Shown piece by piece: positions 26,328 to 35,123 of a DNA stretch of 64,000 nt. Under the pieces are notes generated by a model, which was not told where the DNA came from, made no database searches, and saw nothing but the letters and a program-made list of their open reading frames with translations. Positions within the stretch are counted from its first letter, which is position 1. Each line of letters begins with the position of its first letter. Both the position numbers and the translations under genes were made by a program. Source of the stretch: Gammaproteobacteria bacterium HGW-Gammaproteobacteria-15 (GTDB taxonomy: Bacteria; Pseudomonadota; Gammaproteobacteria; Enterobacterales; Alteromonadaceae); the NCBI GenBank assembly GCA_002840125.1, contig PGZF01000001.1, forward strand, positions 1,245,237-1,309,236, read 5' to 3'.

Positions 26328-27881
26328 CTATCGGGCAAACCGCACTACCAACTCATGCAGTTCATTGGATACCAGCTGCAATTGTTTAATACTGTCCGCA
26401 GAGTTACCCGCCTCTATCAGGGTGTTATTCGCCAGGCTGGAAATATTTACCACCTGTTGATTAACTTCTTCAGCGACATTTGCCTGTTGCTCTACTGCGG
26501 CTGCCATCTGAATAGACATATTGGCTATGCTACCCACAGCATCTGAAATACCATTTAGCATTTCTTCCGTTTCTTTCACCCGGATAAGCCCGGCCTCAGC
26601 CCCACTGGTGCCGTTTTGGGCTACCCGCACTGCTGTGTCAGCTCTGCTGGTTAAATCACTGATAATCTGATGAATTTCTTTAGTAGATTCTTGTGTACGC
26701 CGCGCCAGATTACGCACTTCATCAGCCACTACGGCAAAGCCGCGCCCTTGCTCACCGGCGCGCGCCGCCTCAATAGCAGCATTTAACGCCAGTAAGTTGG
26801 TTTGCTCGGCAATTTGTTCAATCATCTGCGCAACAGTGGCAATTTTCTTGGTTTGTTCCGATACCTCCGTTACTGAGCTGCTAATTTCGTTTACTGTCTG
26901 GCGTAGTTCTTCAATAGCTTTGCGGGTAACTGCGGCCGTTTGCCGGCTGCGCCCGGCCAGTTCATTTGATTGCTCAGCACGCTCTGCCGTTTCCTGAACA
27001 TGCTTTGAAACTTCAGCAATGGTAGTAGTCATTTCGTGCATGGCGGTGGCGGCTTGCTCGGTTTCCTGCTGCTGCCGCTGAATCAGCTTCATCGAAGATT
27101 GTGCCAGCTCCAGGCCAAGATCAGATTGTTCAGATACACTTTTAGCGGCATCTTCCATCCGGCTTAATACCGCACCTAAATGCGCTTTAGAGCTCATAAC
27201 TGCCACTTTAAGCTCGCCAACTGCAAGCTCATCGTCGGTAAAGGTTTGTACCGCGAGCTCATGGCGGAATGAATTGGCCAGCAACATTTTTACGCTGTCT
27301 AAGGCGTTTTTCTTACTAAAATTGGCCCACACAACATAACCAATTAATGCTGCCAGAATCAGCAACTCAGACAAACCGGCAAAGCCGGAAAAATACAACG
27401 CTGCGGCTATTGCCAACACAACCGCCAATATCACATTGGCAGCGCCAAGATGGAAATGCCGGCCGCGGGATTTCCCCTTATTTATGGCGTCGTACAGCTT
27501 TTCAGCCCGTTTAATATCAGCACGTGCAGGACAGGATCGTACCGATTCATAGCCTATAACACGGCCGTTTTCTGTCACTGGCGTGACATAAGCATCAACC
27601 CAGTAATAGTCACCATTTTTACTGCGGTTTTTTACCAGCCCCATCCAGGGTTTACCGGCTTTTAAATGTTCCCACATTATTTGATAAGCCAGCGGCGGCA
27701 TATCCGGATGGCGCACTATATTGTGCGGCTGGCCAATTAATTCGTCTTTGCTAAAACCACTGATAGCGATAAAAGCGTCGTTGCAGTGTCGGATATTGCC
27801 GTTGAGATCTGTATTGGAAATTAGCTTTTGATTTGGCGGGAAAGTTCTTTCGGTATTTGTAACCGGCATGTTACGACGCAT
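26328..27881 (-). CDS. Aer-like PAS-containing methyl-accepting chemotaxis protein
   Basis: A 517-residue chemoreceptor. The N-terminal PAS domain (about residues 15-110) closely follows the redox sensor Aer: [61 protein letters not shown]. Hydrophobic stretches near 150-190 form a membrane hairpin, so both ends are cytoplasmic. A HAMP-like region and the MA signalling domain follow, with the conserved tip [22 protein letters not shown] and [13 protein letters not shown]-based energy taxis is inferred from the Aer similarity. Monocistronic; it ends next to the YjfB-like gene. Confidence 0.9.
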   Translation of the reverse strand: MRRNMPVTNTERTFPPNQKLISNTDLNGNIRHCNDAFIAISGFSKDELIGQPHNIVRHPDMPPLAYQIMWEHLKAGKPWMGLVKNRSKNGDYYWVDAYVTPVTENGRVIGYESVRSCPARADIKRAEKLYDAINKGKSRGRHFHLGAANVILAVVLAIAAALYFSGFAGLSELLILAALIGYVVWANFSKKNALDSVKMLLANSFRHELAVQTFTDDELAVGELKVAVMSSKAHLGAVLSRMEDAAKSVSEQSDLGLELAQSSMKLIQRQQQETEQAATAMHEMTTTIAEVSKHVQETAERAEQSNELAGRSRQTAAVTRKAIEELRQTVNEISSSVTEVSEQTKKIATVAQMIEQIAEQTNLLALNAAIEAARAGEQGRGFAVVADEVRNLARRTQESTKEIHQIISDLTSRADTAVRVAQNGTSGAEAGLIRVKETEEMLNGISDAVGSIANMSIQMAAAVEQQANVAEEVNQQVVNISSLANNTLIEAGNSADSIKQLQLVSNELHELVVRFAR

Positions 27882-28002
27882 AGCAAAGTAGTCCTTACTT
27901 AAAATCGAAGAATCCGAGTCTTAAAAATAGCAACACCTCATAATAAGGCAATGAAGGTTAAATAATAAATTCTAAAAATGCTGAATAGCACACAAAAATG
28001 CA

Positions 28003-28042
28003 AGGTTAAGATAGGTTAAGCAAGGTAAAGCTGGGTAAAACT
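28003..28042 (+). promoter_or_regulatory. four tandem CpxR-like boxes, 10-bp period
   Basis: GTTAA (28005), GTTAA (28015), GTAAA (28025) and GTAAA (28035) recur with exactly 10-bp spacing. The last two form GTAAA-N5-GTAAA, identical to the published CpxR consensus. The array lies 62-101 bp before the lipoprotein start. A CpxR/CpxA-like pair begins two genes downstream in the same direction, so autoregulation of the whole unit is plausible. Confidence 0.65.
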
Positions 28043-28103
28043 ATGAACTGAATAAAGTAATAGCCTTCTTAGGGCTGTTGAGAACTTAACTTTATGAGGC
28101 GTT

Positions 28104-29447
28104 ATGCGTATTTTTTTATTACTTTCGCTGCTATTGGGCAGTGTTACTTTAACCGGTTGCGGTGGCAGCAGCTCTGATGATACTTCTGCTACCTATACCA
28201 GCAGTTATATTCAGCTATATAATGGCTCAGCCAATAGTACGTCAACCCGTTTAATACTAACCAACAGCGATGACACCAGCGTGTTAGCCGGTTCAGCAAC
28301 TTATGCAGATGCAACGTCATTAGTAACTTATACACCCGCAAATTATAATATTAAGCTAAGCCGCCTTAACAGCGACGGTGATGATATTAGTGTGCTGGAA
28401 ACCAACATTACCCTACGGAAGAGTTACAAACATCTGTTGTTGCTAACCGGTGATTACAACAGCCCTGAACTGCTGAAACTGGAGTTTTTGCGTGATGACA
28501 GCCTGACAGACACGTTTAAGCTCTATGTAATTAGTTTACTGCCAGATAATGCCTATGACGTGTATTTAAGTAAGTCAGACGCTACATTTGACGATGCCAC
28601 TCTGGCGGCGACACTAAACTCCAACCAAATCAGCTCTCCGCTTGAATTTGACAAAGGAAAATACATTATTTATGTCACTGCCGCAGGCAGCCGTGACATC
28701 TTATTCCAGTCATCAAAATACGATTTTCAGTATCTGACAGAGTACGTTCTGGTGCCCCGTATCGCATCCGGCCCGTTAGCAGGCAATATAGCGGTAGACG
28801 TAATTAACAACACTACAACAGTAGGTAACCTGACAGACTTGACAGCAGAAGCTCAGTTTCGGCTGTATAACAGTATCGACAGCATCGGTAACAGTGACAT
28901 TTATCTGGATAACAGCATAGCGTTTACTTCATTAGCCGCCGATAGCTTATCAAACTATGTTGAATTAGCAGCAAAAGACTATCGGTTATCTGCATCAGAC
29001 GAACAAGGCGTATTTTATTTAAACAGCGCCTTAATGACATTAAATCAGGGCCAGAGCAAAGCTGTGGTGCTGTATCAAAATGCCAGTGCCAACACAGCTG
29101 CCGTAGTGATAGAGGAAAGTAATGCACCGCAGATTTATGATTTTGATATAAACGTGGTCAACACTATTACTTCATATAGTGCTTTAGGCGTCTATTTCGT
29201 ACCACCAAACGAGACTATTGATACAGCAGATTATTATATTACCTCACTTAACAGTGGTGCCCAGAAAAAGATTAACGTTCCTGACGGCGAATACACAATT
29301 TATCTGACCTACACCGACAGCAATAAGAACAAAACCCTGTTAGCTGAGTCTGAAGTGCAGCAATTTGTTGCTGGCAGCAATTATTTACTGGTTGCCGAGC
29401 CCGACAGCAATCGCAGTAGTGGCTATAAACTAAGTTTATTACGTTAA
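28104..29447 (+). CDS. lipoprotein with DUF4397-like repeats
   Basis: A 447-residue envelope lipoprotein: signal peptide with lipobox LTGC (Cys19), then a Gly/Ser-rich tether. The mature part appears to contain repeated beta-rich modules. YIQLYNGSANSTSTRLILTN near residue 35 and FRLYNSIDSIGNSDIYLDN near residue 252 resemble the start of DUF4397 domains, and phrases like GKYIIYVTAAG and DGEYTIYLTYTD recur. The family assignment is moderate. It sits directly behind the CpxR-like box array and 22 bp before a CpxR-like gene. A role in envelope sensing or as an envelope-stress target is inferred. Confidence 0.7.
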   Translation: MRIFLLLSLLLGSVTLTGCGGSSSDDTSATYTSSYIQLYNGSANSTSTRLILTNSDDTSVLAGSATYADATSLVTYTPANYNIKLSRLNSDGDDISVLETNITLRKSYKHLLLLTGDYNSPELLKLEFLRDDSLTDTFKLYVISLLPDNAYDVYLSKSDATFDDATLAATLNSNQISSPLEFDKGKYIIYVTAAGSRDILFQSSKYDFQYLTEYVLVPRIASGPLAGNIAVDVINNTTTVGNLTDLTAEAQFRLYNSIDSIGNSDIYLDNSIAFTSLAADSLSNYVELAAKDYRLSASDEQGVFYLNSALMTLNQGQSKAVVLYQNASANTAAVVIEESNAPQIYDFDINVVNTITSYSALGVYFVPPNETIDTADYYITSLNSGAQKKINVPDGEYTIYLTYTDSNKNKTLLAESEVQQFVAGSNYLLVAEPDSNRSSGYKLSLLR

Positions 29448-29469
29448 CTTTTCGACACCCGAGGTAGAT

Positions 29470-30162
29470 GTGATCCGGTTATTATTAATAGATGATGATG
29501 TAACACTAACCGCCTTACTGGCCGAATATTTACAAAAAGATGGTTTTCATCTTACCGTTGTAAATGACGGAGTAACCGGATTACGTTGCTGCCAACAGCA
29601 ACAGTTTGAGTTAGTTATTCTGGATGTGATGATGCCACAGCTGGATGGTATATCGGTACTAAAACAGCTACGACATTTTAGTAATGTCCCGGTAATCATG
29701 CTAACTGCCCGGGGTGAGGATCTGGACAAAGTGATTGGCCTGGAGTTGGGAGCAGATGATTACATTGCCAAGCCTTGTTTACCGAGGGAACTTAGCGCCC
29801 GTATTAAAGCAATACTGCGCCGCGTACAGCAAAACAACAACCAGACTGAATTGCAGCTTGGCGCTTTACACATCAAGCCGGTTAACCGCAGCGTGTCGCT
29901 TCAAGAAGACATTATTGAACTAACCGGCGCAGAATTTAATATTTTATACTTACTGGCACAACACGCAGGAAGCATTGTCAGCAAGATGGAGTTGTCACAA
30001 CAGGCGCTGGGTAAACCCTTGGGTAGCTACGACCGTAATATTGATGTGCATATCAGCCACATCAGGCAAAAGTTAGGAAAACTACCTGCCGGGCAACAAT
30101 GGATCACCTCAGTCCGCGGTAAAGGCTATCAATTTACTTACCCGTTTGGCGGCGGAGCATAA
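29470..30162 (+). CDS. CpxR-like OmpR-family response regulator
   Basis: A 230-residue two-component regulator starting at GTG behind GAGG. The receiver domain has the acidic pocket LLLIDDD, phospho-acceptor Asp52 in LVILDVMMP, and the distal Lys in YIAKPC. The ELGADDYIAKP and TARGEDLDKVIGLE stretches are close to E. coli CpxR. The C-terminal winged helix (LTGAEFNILYLLAQHAGSIVSK...YDRNIDVHISHIRQKLG) binds DNA. It overlaps no gene but abuts its kinase (4 bp gap). The upstream box array matches CpxR specificity, supporting the assignment. 'Cpx-like' is safer than a firm ortholog call. Confidence 0.85.
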   Translation: MIRLLLIDDDVTLTALLAEYLQKDGFHLTVVNDGVTGLRCCQQQQFELVILDVMMPQLDGISVLKQLRHFSNVPVIMLTARGEDLDKVIGLELGADDYIAKPCLPRELSARIKAILRRVQQNNNQTELQLGALHIKPVNRSVSLQEDIIELTGAEFNILYLLAQHAGSIVSKMELSQQALGKPLGSYDRNIDVHISHIRQKLGKLPAGQQWITSVRGKGYQFTYPFGGGA

Positions 30163-30166
30163 CACT

Positions 30167-31354
30167 ATGAACCAATTGTTCTGGCGTTTTTTCCTCGTGT
30201 TTTGGGCCACACTGTTAATGGCAGTGATTATGGTACGTTTAACATTTACCTGGGACAACACACCACACTTACTGCCGTCGGAGAATATATCACCAGCCGG
30301 AGCCGTTTTTTTTGCCACCCCATCAATTCCTGCAACACCATTGATAGCGGCACACAATATAAATCCTGCAGACTTATCTGCGTCAATCGATATCTCAAGA
30401 ATCCATATATCAAGACACCCAGCACCACCATTCTGGCGCCATCCCTTGTTACACTTGTCGGTGTTACTGGCTGCCAGCATCCTGTTTAGTTGGGTGCTGG
30501 CACGCAATATTGCCGCACCGGTGCGGCAACTAAAACTGGCTCTGGCCGGGTTGGCTGCGAATAACTGGCGCACCCAACTAGGCCCGGAACTGATAACCAG
30601 GCGGGATGAATTTGGCAGCCTGAGCCGGAACTTCAACCAAATGGCCGGCCAGGCGGCAGAAGCCATTGCTTCACAACGGCGCCTGCTGCACGATGTGTCA
30701 CACGAGTTGCGCTCTCCCCTGGCCAGGATGCAAATTCTTACCGGGTTAGCGGCGCAGTCGCCCTCTTATACCGCTATGGCGATGGAAAAAATAGAGCAGG
30801 AAGCCAGTAAACTGGATGAACTGGTTACAGAAATTCTGACCTTTTCCAGGCTGGAGAGCGGGGCTGTCTGCGCTGAACATATTGATATTAACCTGGCGGA
30901 ACTGGTTGCCTCAGTCTGTGATGATGCACGGCTGGAAGCAGATAACAGCAACAAGTCATTGTGGCTGCATCTGGAAAATGTGCCCTTAATTAAAGGCGAC
31001 CCGTCGCTATTGTACAGCGCAATAGAAAACGTAATCCGTAATGCGGTGAAATATACACCACCTTACTCGGAGGTGAGTATTTGCTTACGACAACATCAAA
31101 ACCAGTTAAGCCTGCAAGTTCGTGATCAAGGCCCGGGCGTGCCCCCGCAATATCTGTCTAAGTTATTCACCCCCTTCTTTCGGGCACAAAGTAACCATAA
31201 CGGCATCGGCTTGGGGTTAAGTATTGCTAAACGCGCGACAGAAGCGTGCAACGGCAGCATAGATGTAGCCAATATTATGACAAATAATGAAATTACTGGC
31301 TTTAGTGTAGTGATCAGTTTACCGCTCAATTCTTCTGTAATTCAGTTACAATGA
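30167..31354 (+). CDS. CpxA-like sensor histidine kinase
   Basis: A 395-residue inner-membrane kinase; the start at 30167 follows GGCGGAG and is preferred over the upstream in-frame codon. TM1 is near residues 5-24, a short periplasmic loop of about 70 residues follows, and TM2 is near 100-118. A HAMP region leads to the H-box QRRLLHDVSHELRSPLARMQ (His179). N (ENVIRNAVKYTPP), G1 (DQGPGV) and G2 (GIGLGLSIAKRA) boxes are intact. The SQRRLLHDVSHELRSPLAR phrase matches CpxA. The periplasmic sensor is shorter than in E. coli CpxA (457 residues total), so signal input may differ. Confidence 0.85.
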   Translation: MNQLFWRFFLVFWATLLMAVIMVRLTFTWDNTPHLLPSENISPAGAVFFATPSIPATPLIAAHNINPADLSASIDISRIHISRHPAPPFWRHPLLHLSVLLAASILFSWVLARNIAAPVRQLKLALAGLAANNWRTQLGPELITRRDEFGSLSRNFNQMAGQAAEAIASQRRLLHDVSHELRSPLARMQILTGLAAQSPSYTAMAMEKIEQEASKLDELVTEILTFSRLESGAVCAEHIDINLAELVASVCDDARLEADNSNKSLWLHLENVPLIKGDPSLLYSAIENVIRNAVKYTPPYSEVSICLRQHQNQLSLQVRDQGPGVPPQYLSKLFTPFFRAQSNHNGIGLGLSIAKRATEACNGSIDVANIMTNNEITGFSVVISLPLNSSVIQLQ

Positions 31355-31437
31355 CTAGGTTGAAAAAATTTTCCCAATTCAGTTAAAGGTCAGCCATACT
31401 GTATCAGATTGGCTAACAGCTAAAGGCAAGGATCGCT

Positions 31438-31821
31438 ATGACGCAACAGCAATGCTCAGTACTTATTATTGACGACGCCTACACCGTGCGGGAATACCTG
31501 CGCCAAACTCTGCTGCATCTGGGTATAAGCAACGTGCAGGAGGCGGCCAACGGCAAACGTGGGCTATCAGCTTTTGCTGAGCAACAACATGATTTGGTAT
31601 TTCTTGATATTGAACTGCCGGACATTAACGGCCAGCAGTTACTGCAGCTAATTAAAACTCAGGCCGACAAAACCCATGTTGTGATGGTTACAGCCCATAA
31701 CTCGGTGGACAACGTGCGTAACAGCATAGCCTCTGGCGCCAGTGGTTTTATCGCTAAACCCTTTTCACCACAAAAAATAAAAAACATCGTTGAACGCTGC
31801 TTGTCTGCCAAATTAAATTGA
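31438..31821 (+). CDS. single-domain CheY-like response regulator
   Basis: A 127-residue receiver domain with no output module. Acidic pocket LIIDDAYTV, phospho-acceptor Asp57 in LVFLDIELPDING, Thr in MVTAHNS, and Lys in GFIAKPFS. It follows the Cpx-like kinase by 83 bp with its own ribosome site (AAGGA). It could act on the flagellar motor, in a phosphorelay, or as a phosphate sink for the neighbouring kinase; the sequence does not tell. The nearest chemotaxis gene is the receptor at 26328. Confidence 0.88.
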   Translation: MTQQQCSVLIIDDAYTVREYLRQTLLHLGISNVQEAANGKRGLSAFAEQQHDLVFLDIELPDINGQQLLQLIKTQADKTHVVMVTAHNSVDNVRNSIASGASGFIAKPFSPQKIKNIVERCLSAKLN

Positions 31822-31902
31822 ACAGTGGCAGTATTCAGCAAAAATTCATTAGATGTAATGCATAGTTTAGTTACTGTTATCCCGTAAATCAGGAGCAACA
31901 AG

Positions 31903-32178
31903 ATGAAACTAAGCCTGAAAACCTTATTACTTGCCACAGCAGTAACCGCAATTTCCATTTCAGCACAAGCAGATGATATTGAAGGTAAAATTGACGCTAT
32001 CAATGCAGAAACCCAGTCTTTTGTGGTTCAGGGCATAACCTTTTTCACCAGCACAACAACGGATTATGATGATGGCCTGAAAACCTTTGCTGATTTAAAA
32101 GTCGGGCAAAAAGTGGAAGTAGATTTTGAATACCGCGACAACCGCCATATCGCCACAGAAATAGAACTGGAAAAATAA
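31903..32178 (+). CDS. small periplasmic DUF5666 protein
   Basis: A 91-residue exported protein: signal peptide (residues 1-24, ending SAQA), then one compact domain resembling DUF5666, an OB-like beta-barrel unit with the DIEGKIDAINAETQSFVVQGITFF and DLKVGQKVEVDFEYRDN patterns. No catalytic residues are recognised. It lies at the end of the Cpx-like/CheY segment and is followed by a strong bidirectional terminator, making it possibly an envelope-stress output. That role is inferred from position. Confidence 0.75.
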   Translation: MKLSLKTLLLATAVTAISISAQADDIEGKIDAINAETQSFVVQGITFFTSTTTDYDDGLKTFADLKVGQKVEVDFEYRDNRHIATEIELEK

Positions 32179-32190
32179 GCCGTTTAACGT

Positions 32191-32225
32191 GTAAAAATCC
32201 ACCGCCATAGACGGTGGATTTTTAC
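32191..32225 (+). terminator. bidirectional terminator
   Basis: Perfect 14-bp stem GTAAAAATCCACCG/CGGTGGATTTTTAC with 7-base loop. It serves the DUF5666 gene on the plus strand and the phosphatase operon on the minus strand. Confidence 0.9.
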
Positions 32226-32270
32226 ACCTAGTACTGCGCTACGGCACATTATCGCAGCACACTGGCTGTA

Positions 32271-33644
32271 CTAATGATTCAGACAGCTTTGTAGTTCAGT
32301 AAGCAAATAAAAGTAACGGGTGTCAGCATAAAGTTGGCAGTTTGCTGCAAAGCGGGTTTCACGCTCGTTATGTAACATTCTTACGATAGTTTCATTACCT
32401 GCATTACGAAATATTTCCCATTGCACATTGGCAGCCATTGGGGCTACCTTGCCACTGCGCCATCGGCTGCTTTGGTAGCTGTAAATCTCCGACTCGGGTA
32501 AGGGTTCGCTGGCGTCCAAAATACCTAAATACGCCGCTAAAGGCATCATAACCTGAGCATGGGTAAAGCGGAAGGTTGCCGCATAGCCACTAGATTGCCC
32601 GGCTTTATCCAACATATCTTTAACCAACCTGCCTGCCAGATTAAAGGTAACATTGTCGTTTGCAAAGGCCGGTCCACGGCCATAAAAAGAATCGGCATCG
32701 TCCAGCTCGGCTAGTGGCAGCAGATGTTCTGGCAGTAACAACGAGCTAAAGTCAAACTCACCCTCCGCAGTTAAATTACTGGCAATGCTGTATAAGCTGT
32801 ATAGCACATTAGCAGCATCTAACGGATTACGGATGGCATCGTCATCGTCGGGTATGGTCAACTCAATCTCGCCATGCGCCAATCGGGCGAAAAAGCTTCC
32901 AGTAAAAAAGCGCTGTAACATTGCAGTAGCAGCTTGCAGCCGTTTGGGATCAGCTTCCAGTTGCTGCATTACCCTGGCTAACCGAGGATCGCTTTTGCGG
33001 TAATGCTGGAATGCTTCGCTACCCTCGGCTTTATAAAAATACAAGGTAGCCTCATCTGCCTGGCCAGCATCAAACAGTGATGCCAGTTGCGGTTTTATAG
33101 CGGTCAAACCCGCAACAAAAGCATCGCCACTTTGATCAGCCCGCTCGCGGCCGGAGTGTAACACAGCCATCCGCTGCTGTTGTTCCAGTGCCAGCTGAAA
33201 TAAAGTCGGTAAGCGTGCCAGCATCCTGGCGGCTATTTGTTGATGCTCTTGCACACCTAAACCTGAAATCTCACCGTATTTATCCGGTTGATGCACCTGA
33301 TGTAATTGCCGGACTATTAGCGCTAGCTCTTGCCCAAGCGGAGTTAATCCTTGCTGCTCTGTAGCCAGCTGTAATAACTGCAACATTAAATCATCATCAC
33401 CGCGGCTGGATAAAAAGCGCGAGCCATGCCGGGCGACATGCTGTAGCCCGACAATACTGAAACCCGCTGGTACCCGGCTGTAACTTTGCCAGTCCTGTTG
33501 TGGCTGATAGGGCGTTTTACTGGTCAGTAAAAATTGCTCGGTTTTCTCAGGTGCAGGGACAGTCGCAGAGTCTGTCGCCTGTTGTGATGGCTGACAACCT
33601 GCTAGCAGCAGTACGGCACTAAGGGTCAAAAAGCTTTTTTGCAT
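32271..33644 (-). CDS. histidine-type phosphatase lipoprotein (phytase/MINPP-like)
   Basis: A 457-residue envelope lipoprotein (lipobox LLAGC, Cys17) of the histidine acid phosphatase clan. The nucleophile motif is VARHGSRF (RHGxR). The distal motif reads FTHAQVMMPLAAYLG, aligning with the HAE of multiple inositol polyphosphate phosphatases, but Gln replaces the proton-donor Glu. Length and the spacing of the motifs fit MINPP/phytase enzymes. It is last in an operon behind a TonB-dependent receptor and a purple-acid-phosphatase-like enzyme. Removing phosphate from inositol phosphates is the inferred role; the E-to-Q change leaves activity uncertain. Confidence 0.82.
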   Translation of the reverse strand: MQKSFLTLSAVLLLAGCQPSQQATDSATVPAPEKTEQFLLTSKTPYQPQQDWQSYSRVPAGFSIVGLQHVARHGSRFLSSRGDDDLMLQLLQLATEQQGLTPLGQELALIVRQLHQVHQPDKYGEISGLGVQEHQQIAARMLARLPTLFQLALEQQQRMAVLHSGRERADQSGDAFVAGLTAIKPQLASLFDAGQADEATLYFYKAEGSEAFQHYRKSDPRLARVMQQLEADPKRLQAATAMLQRFFTGSFFARLAHGEIELTIPDDDDAIRNPLDAANVLYSLYSIASNLTAEGEFDFSSLLLPEHLLPLAELDDADSFYGRGPAFANDNVTFNLAGRLVKDMLDKAGQSSGYAATFRFTHAQVMMPLAAYLGILDASEPLPESEIYSYQSSRWRSGKVAPMAANVQWEIFRNAGNETIVRMLHNERETRFAANCQLYADTRYFYLLTELQSCLNH

Positions 33645-33658
33645 AGTACACTCATTAT

Positions 33659-35068
33659 CTAAAGGTTAAACGGCAAAGCCGGTAAATTGAACTCGGTACT
33701 GTTCCAACAGCGGCTGGCCCGCAACCGTAAATGCTCCGGCGTACCACATAAGCGGGTTGCCGGCAGCTTGTCGGCTTCTTTGAACCGGCGTTGCTTGCCT
33801 TGCTTAGTGATCACAAAGCCGTCGTATAGCTCGCCGGTAACCGTCAGCGCCTGGTATTTTAGTTCGGTTTCGCTAACATCAATCAGCTGCAGTAACTGGG
33901 TATCTTCGGCTGTACGCTGCATTTGCTGGCGTGAGTCCTCGCTACTCAGATACATTTTCGGACCAGCAACAGAAACAATATAAATGGCCCCGGTTAACTG
34001 CCCAGCCTTAGCCTGCTGGCTGAAACGGCCATAGGTATGGTCATGCCCCTGCAGCACCAGATCAACCTGATACTTATCCAGCATCGGCTGCCAATACTGG
34101 CGAAGTCTGGAGTTATCGCGCCCCTGCGATACCGAATACATCGGATGATGATAAGTCACGACAGTCCAGCGGGCAGAATTATTCTGTAGCACTTGCTGCA
34201 ACCACTCAGCCTGTATTTGCGCCATGGCTTCATCCTGCAACGCCGCCATCGAGTTTAATGAAATAAAACGTACGCCCTGATAGTCGGTGTAGTACACCGT
34301 ATCCTGCAACGGCGCCGGGCCATTGCGCAGGCCGCTGAACTGGGCGGCGAACTGTGGCACCAGATGCTGCTGCTCCTGCTCATCTTCGATGTATTCGTGA
34401 TTACCCGGCGTAATAAACTGGTTGATCATGGCGCCGGGCCAGCCCAGCGCCTCAAACCACTCGCCCCATTCGTTGTCATGATTACCTTCACGGCTACTGA
34501 CCAAATCTCCGGCATGCAGCATCACTCTGGCTCGTGGCCGTTGCAGCAAGGCTTCACGCATCACCCGTGACACATGTGACTTATTATGATTTTGCGCATC
34601 CCCAAAGTAGATAAAGGAAAAAGGCGTAAAGGCTTCGTTGGCAGTACGAAACTGCAGCCATTCGCTCCACGTACCGGCCCCCTTTACCCGGTAAGCATAA
34701 AGTGTATCGGGGATTAAATCAGTAAAGGTGACACTGTGTTGCAGCGCCAGGCCATTTTCGGTTTGAATACTGCGGCTGGTGCCGGCAACCCGCTGACTTT
34801 GCCAGACAAAGCCGGGGCCACTTTGCGCCAGTGCAATTTCCGCTTCAGAGACGGTTAAACCAGTATTAGTACGCCAGTTCACCCTTTGGCTGCTGGCCGG
34901 ATTTTCAGTAGGCAACAGTATAATCCGATCCGGAAAAGCCGTAGCCTGATAGCGGCTGAGCTGCTGTGGCACCATAGTATAATGTTTGGCCAGTTCGATA
35001 GCTGGCGGCGCAGCAAAAAGCGGCCCGGCGGCAAGCAGCAGGGCGCAGCTGAAAATTATCTGATACAT
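33659..35068 (-). CDS. secreted purple-acid-phosphatase-like metallophosphoesterase
   Basis: Start at 35068 (MYQIIFSCALLLAAGPLFA) is chosen because it gives a clean signal peptide; the frame is open further but overlaps the upstream gene. 469 residues. An N-terminal fibronectin-like domain (about 55-150; VNWRTNTGLTVSEAEI, LIPDTLYAYRVKG) precedes the metallophosphatase domain. All five metal-binding motifs are seen: GDAQ, GDLVS, GNHE, VTYHHPMYS and GHDHTYGR. The enzyme releases phosphate from monoesters in the periplasm. It lies 14 bp before the histidine phosphatase gene and 55 bp after the TonB receptor gene, in one operon. Confidence 0.88.
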   Translation of the reverse strand: MYQIIFSCALLLAAGPLFAAPPAIELAKHYTMVPQQLSRYQATAFPDRIILLPTENPASSQRVNWRTNTGLTVSEAEIALAQSGPGFVWQSQRVAGTSRSIQTENGLALQHSVTFTDLIPDTLYAYRVKGAGTWSEWLQFRTANEAFTPFSFIYFGDAQNHNKSHVSRVMREALLQRPRARVMLHAGDLVSSREGNHDNEWGEWFEALGWPGAMINQFITPGNHEYIEDEQEQQHLVPQFAAQFSGLRNGPAPLQDTVYYTDYQGVRFISLNSMAALQDEAMAQIQAEWLQQVLQNNSARWTVVTYHHPMYSVSQGRDNSRLRQYWQPMLDKYQVDLVLQGHDHTYGRFSQQAKAGQLTGAIYIVSVAGPKMYLSSEDSRQQMQRTAEDTQLLQLIDVSETELKYQALTVTGELYDGFVITKQGKQRRFKEADKLPATRLCGTPEHLRLRASRCWNSTEFNLPALPFNL

Positions 35069-35123
35069 AAAGACTCCGAATAACGGCGCCGCCAGGCGGC
35101 GGCACCTGTATAAAACAACAAAC

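Noticed and set aside
28003..28042. CRISPR-like or microsatellite repeat
   Set aside because: Four units of 10 bp with no spacers; the period and sequence fit tandem regulator boxes instead.
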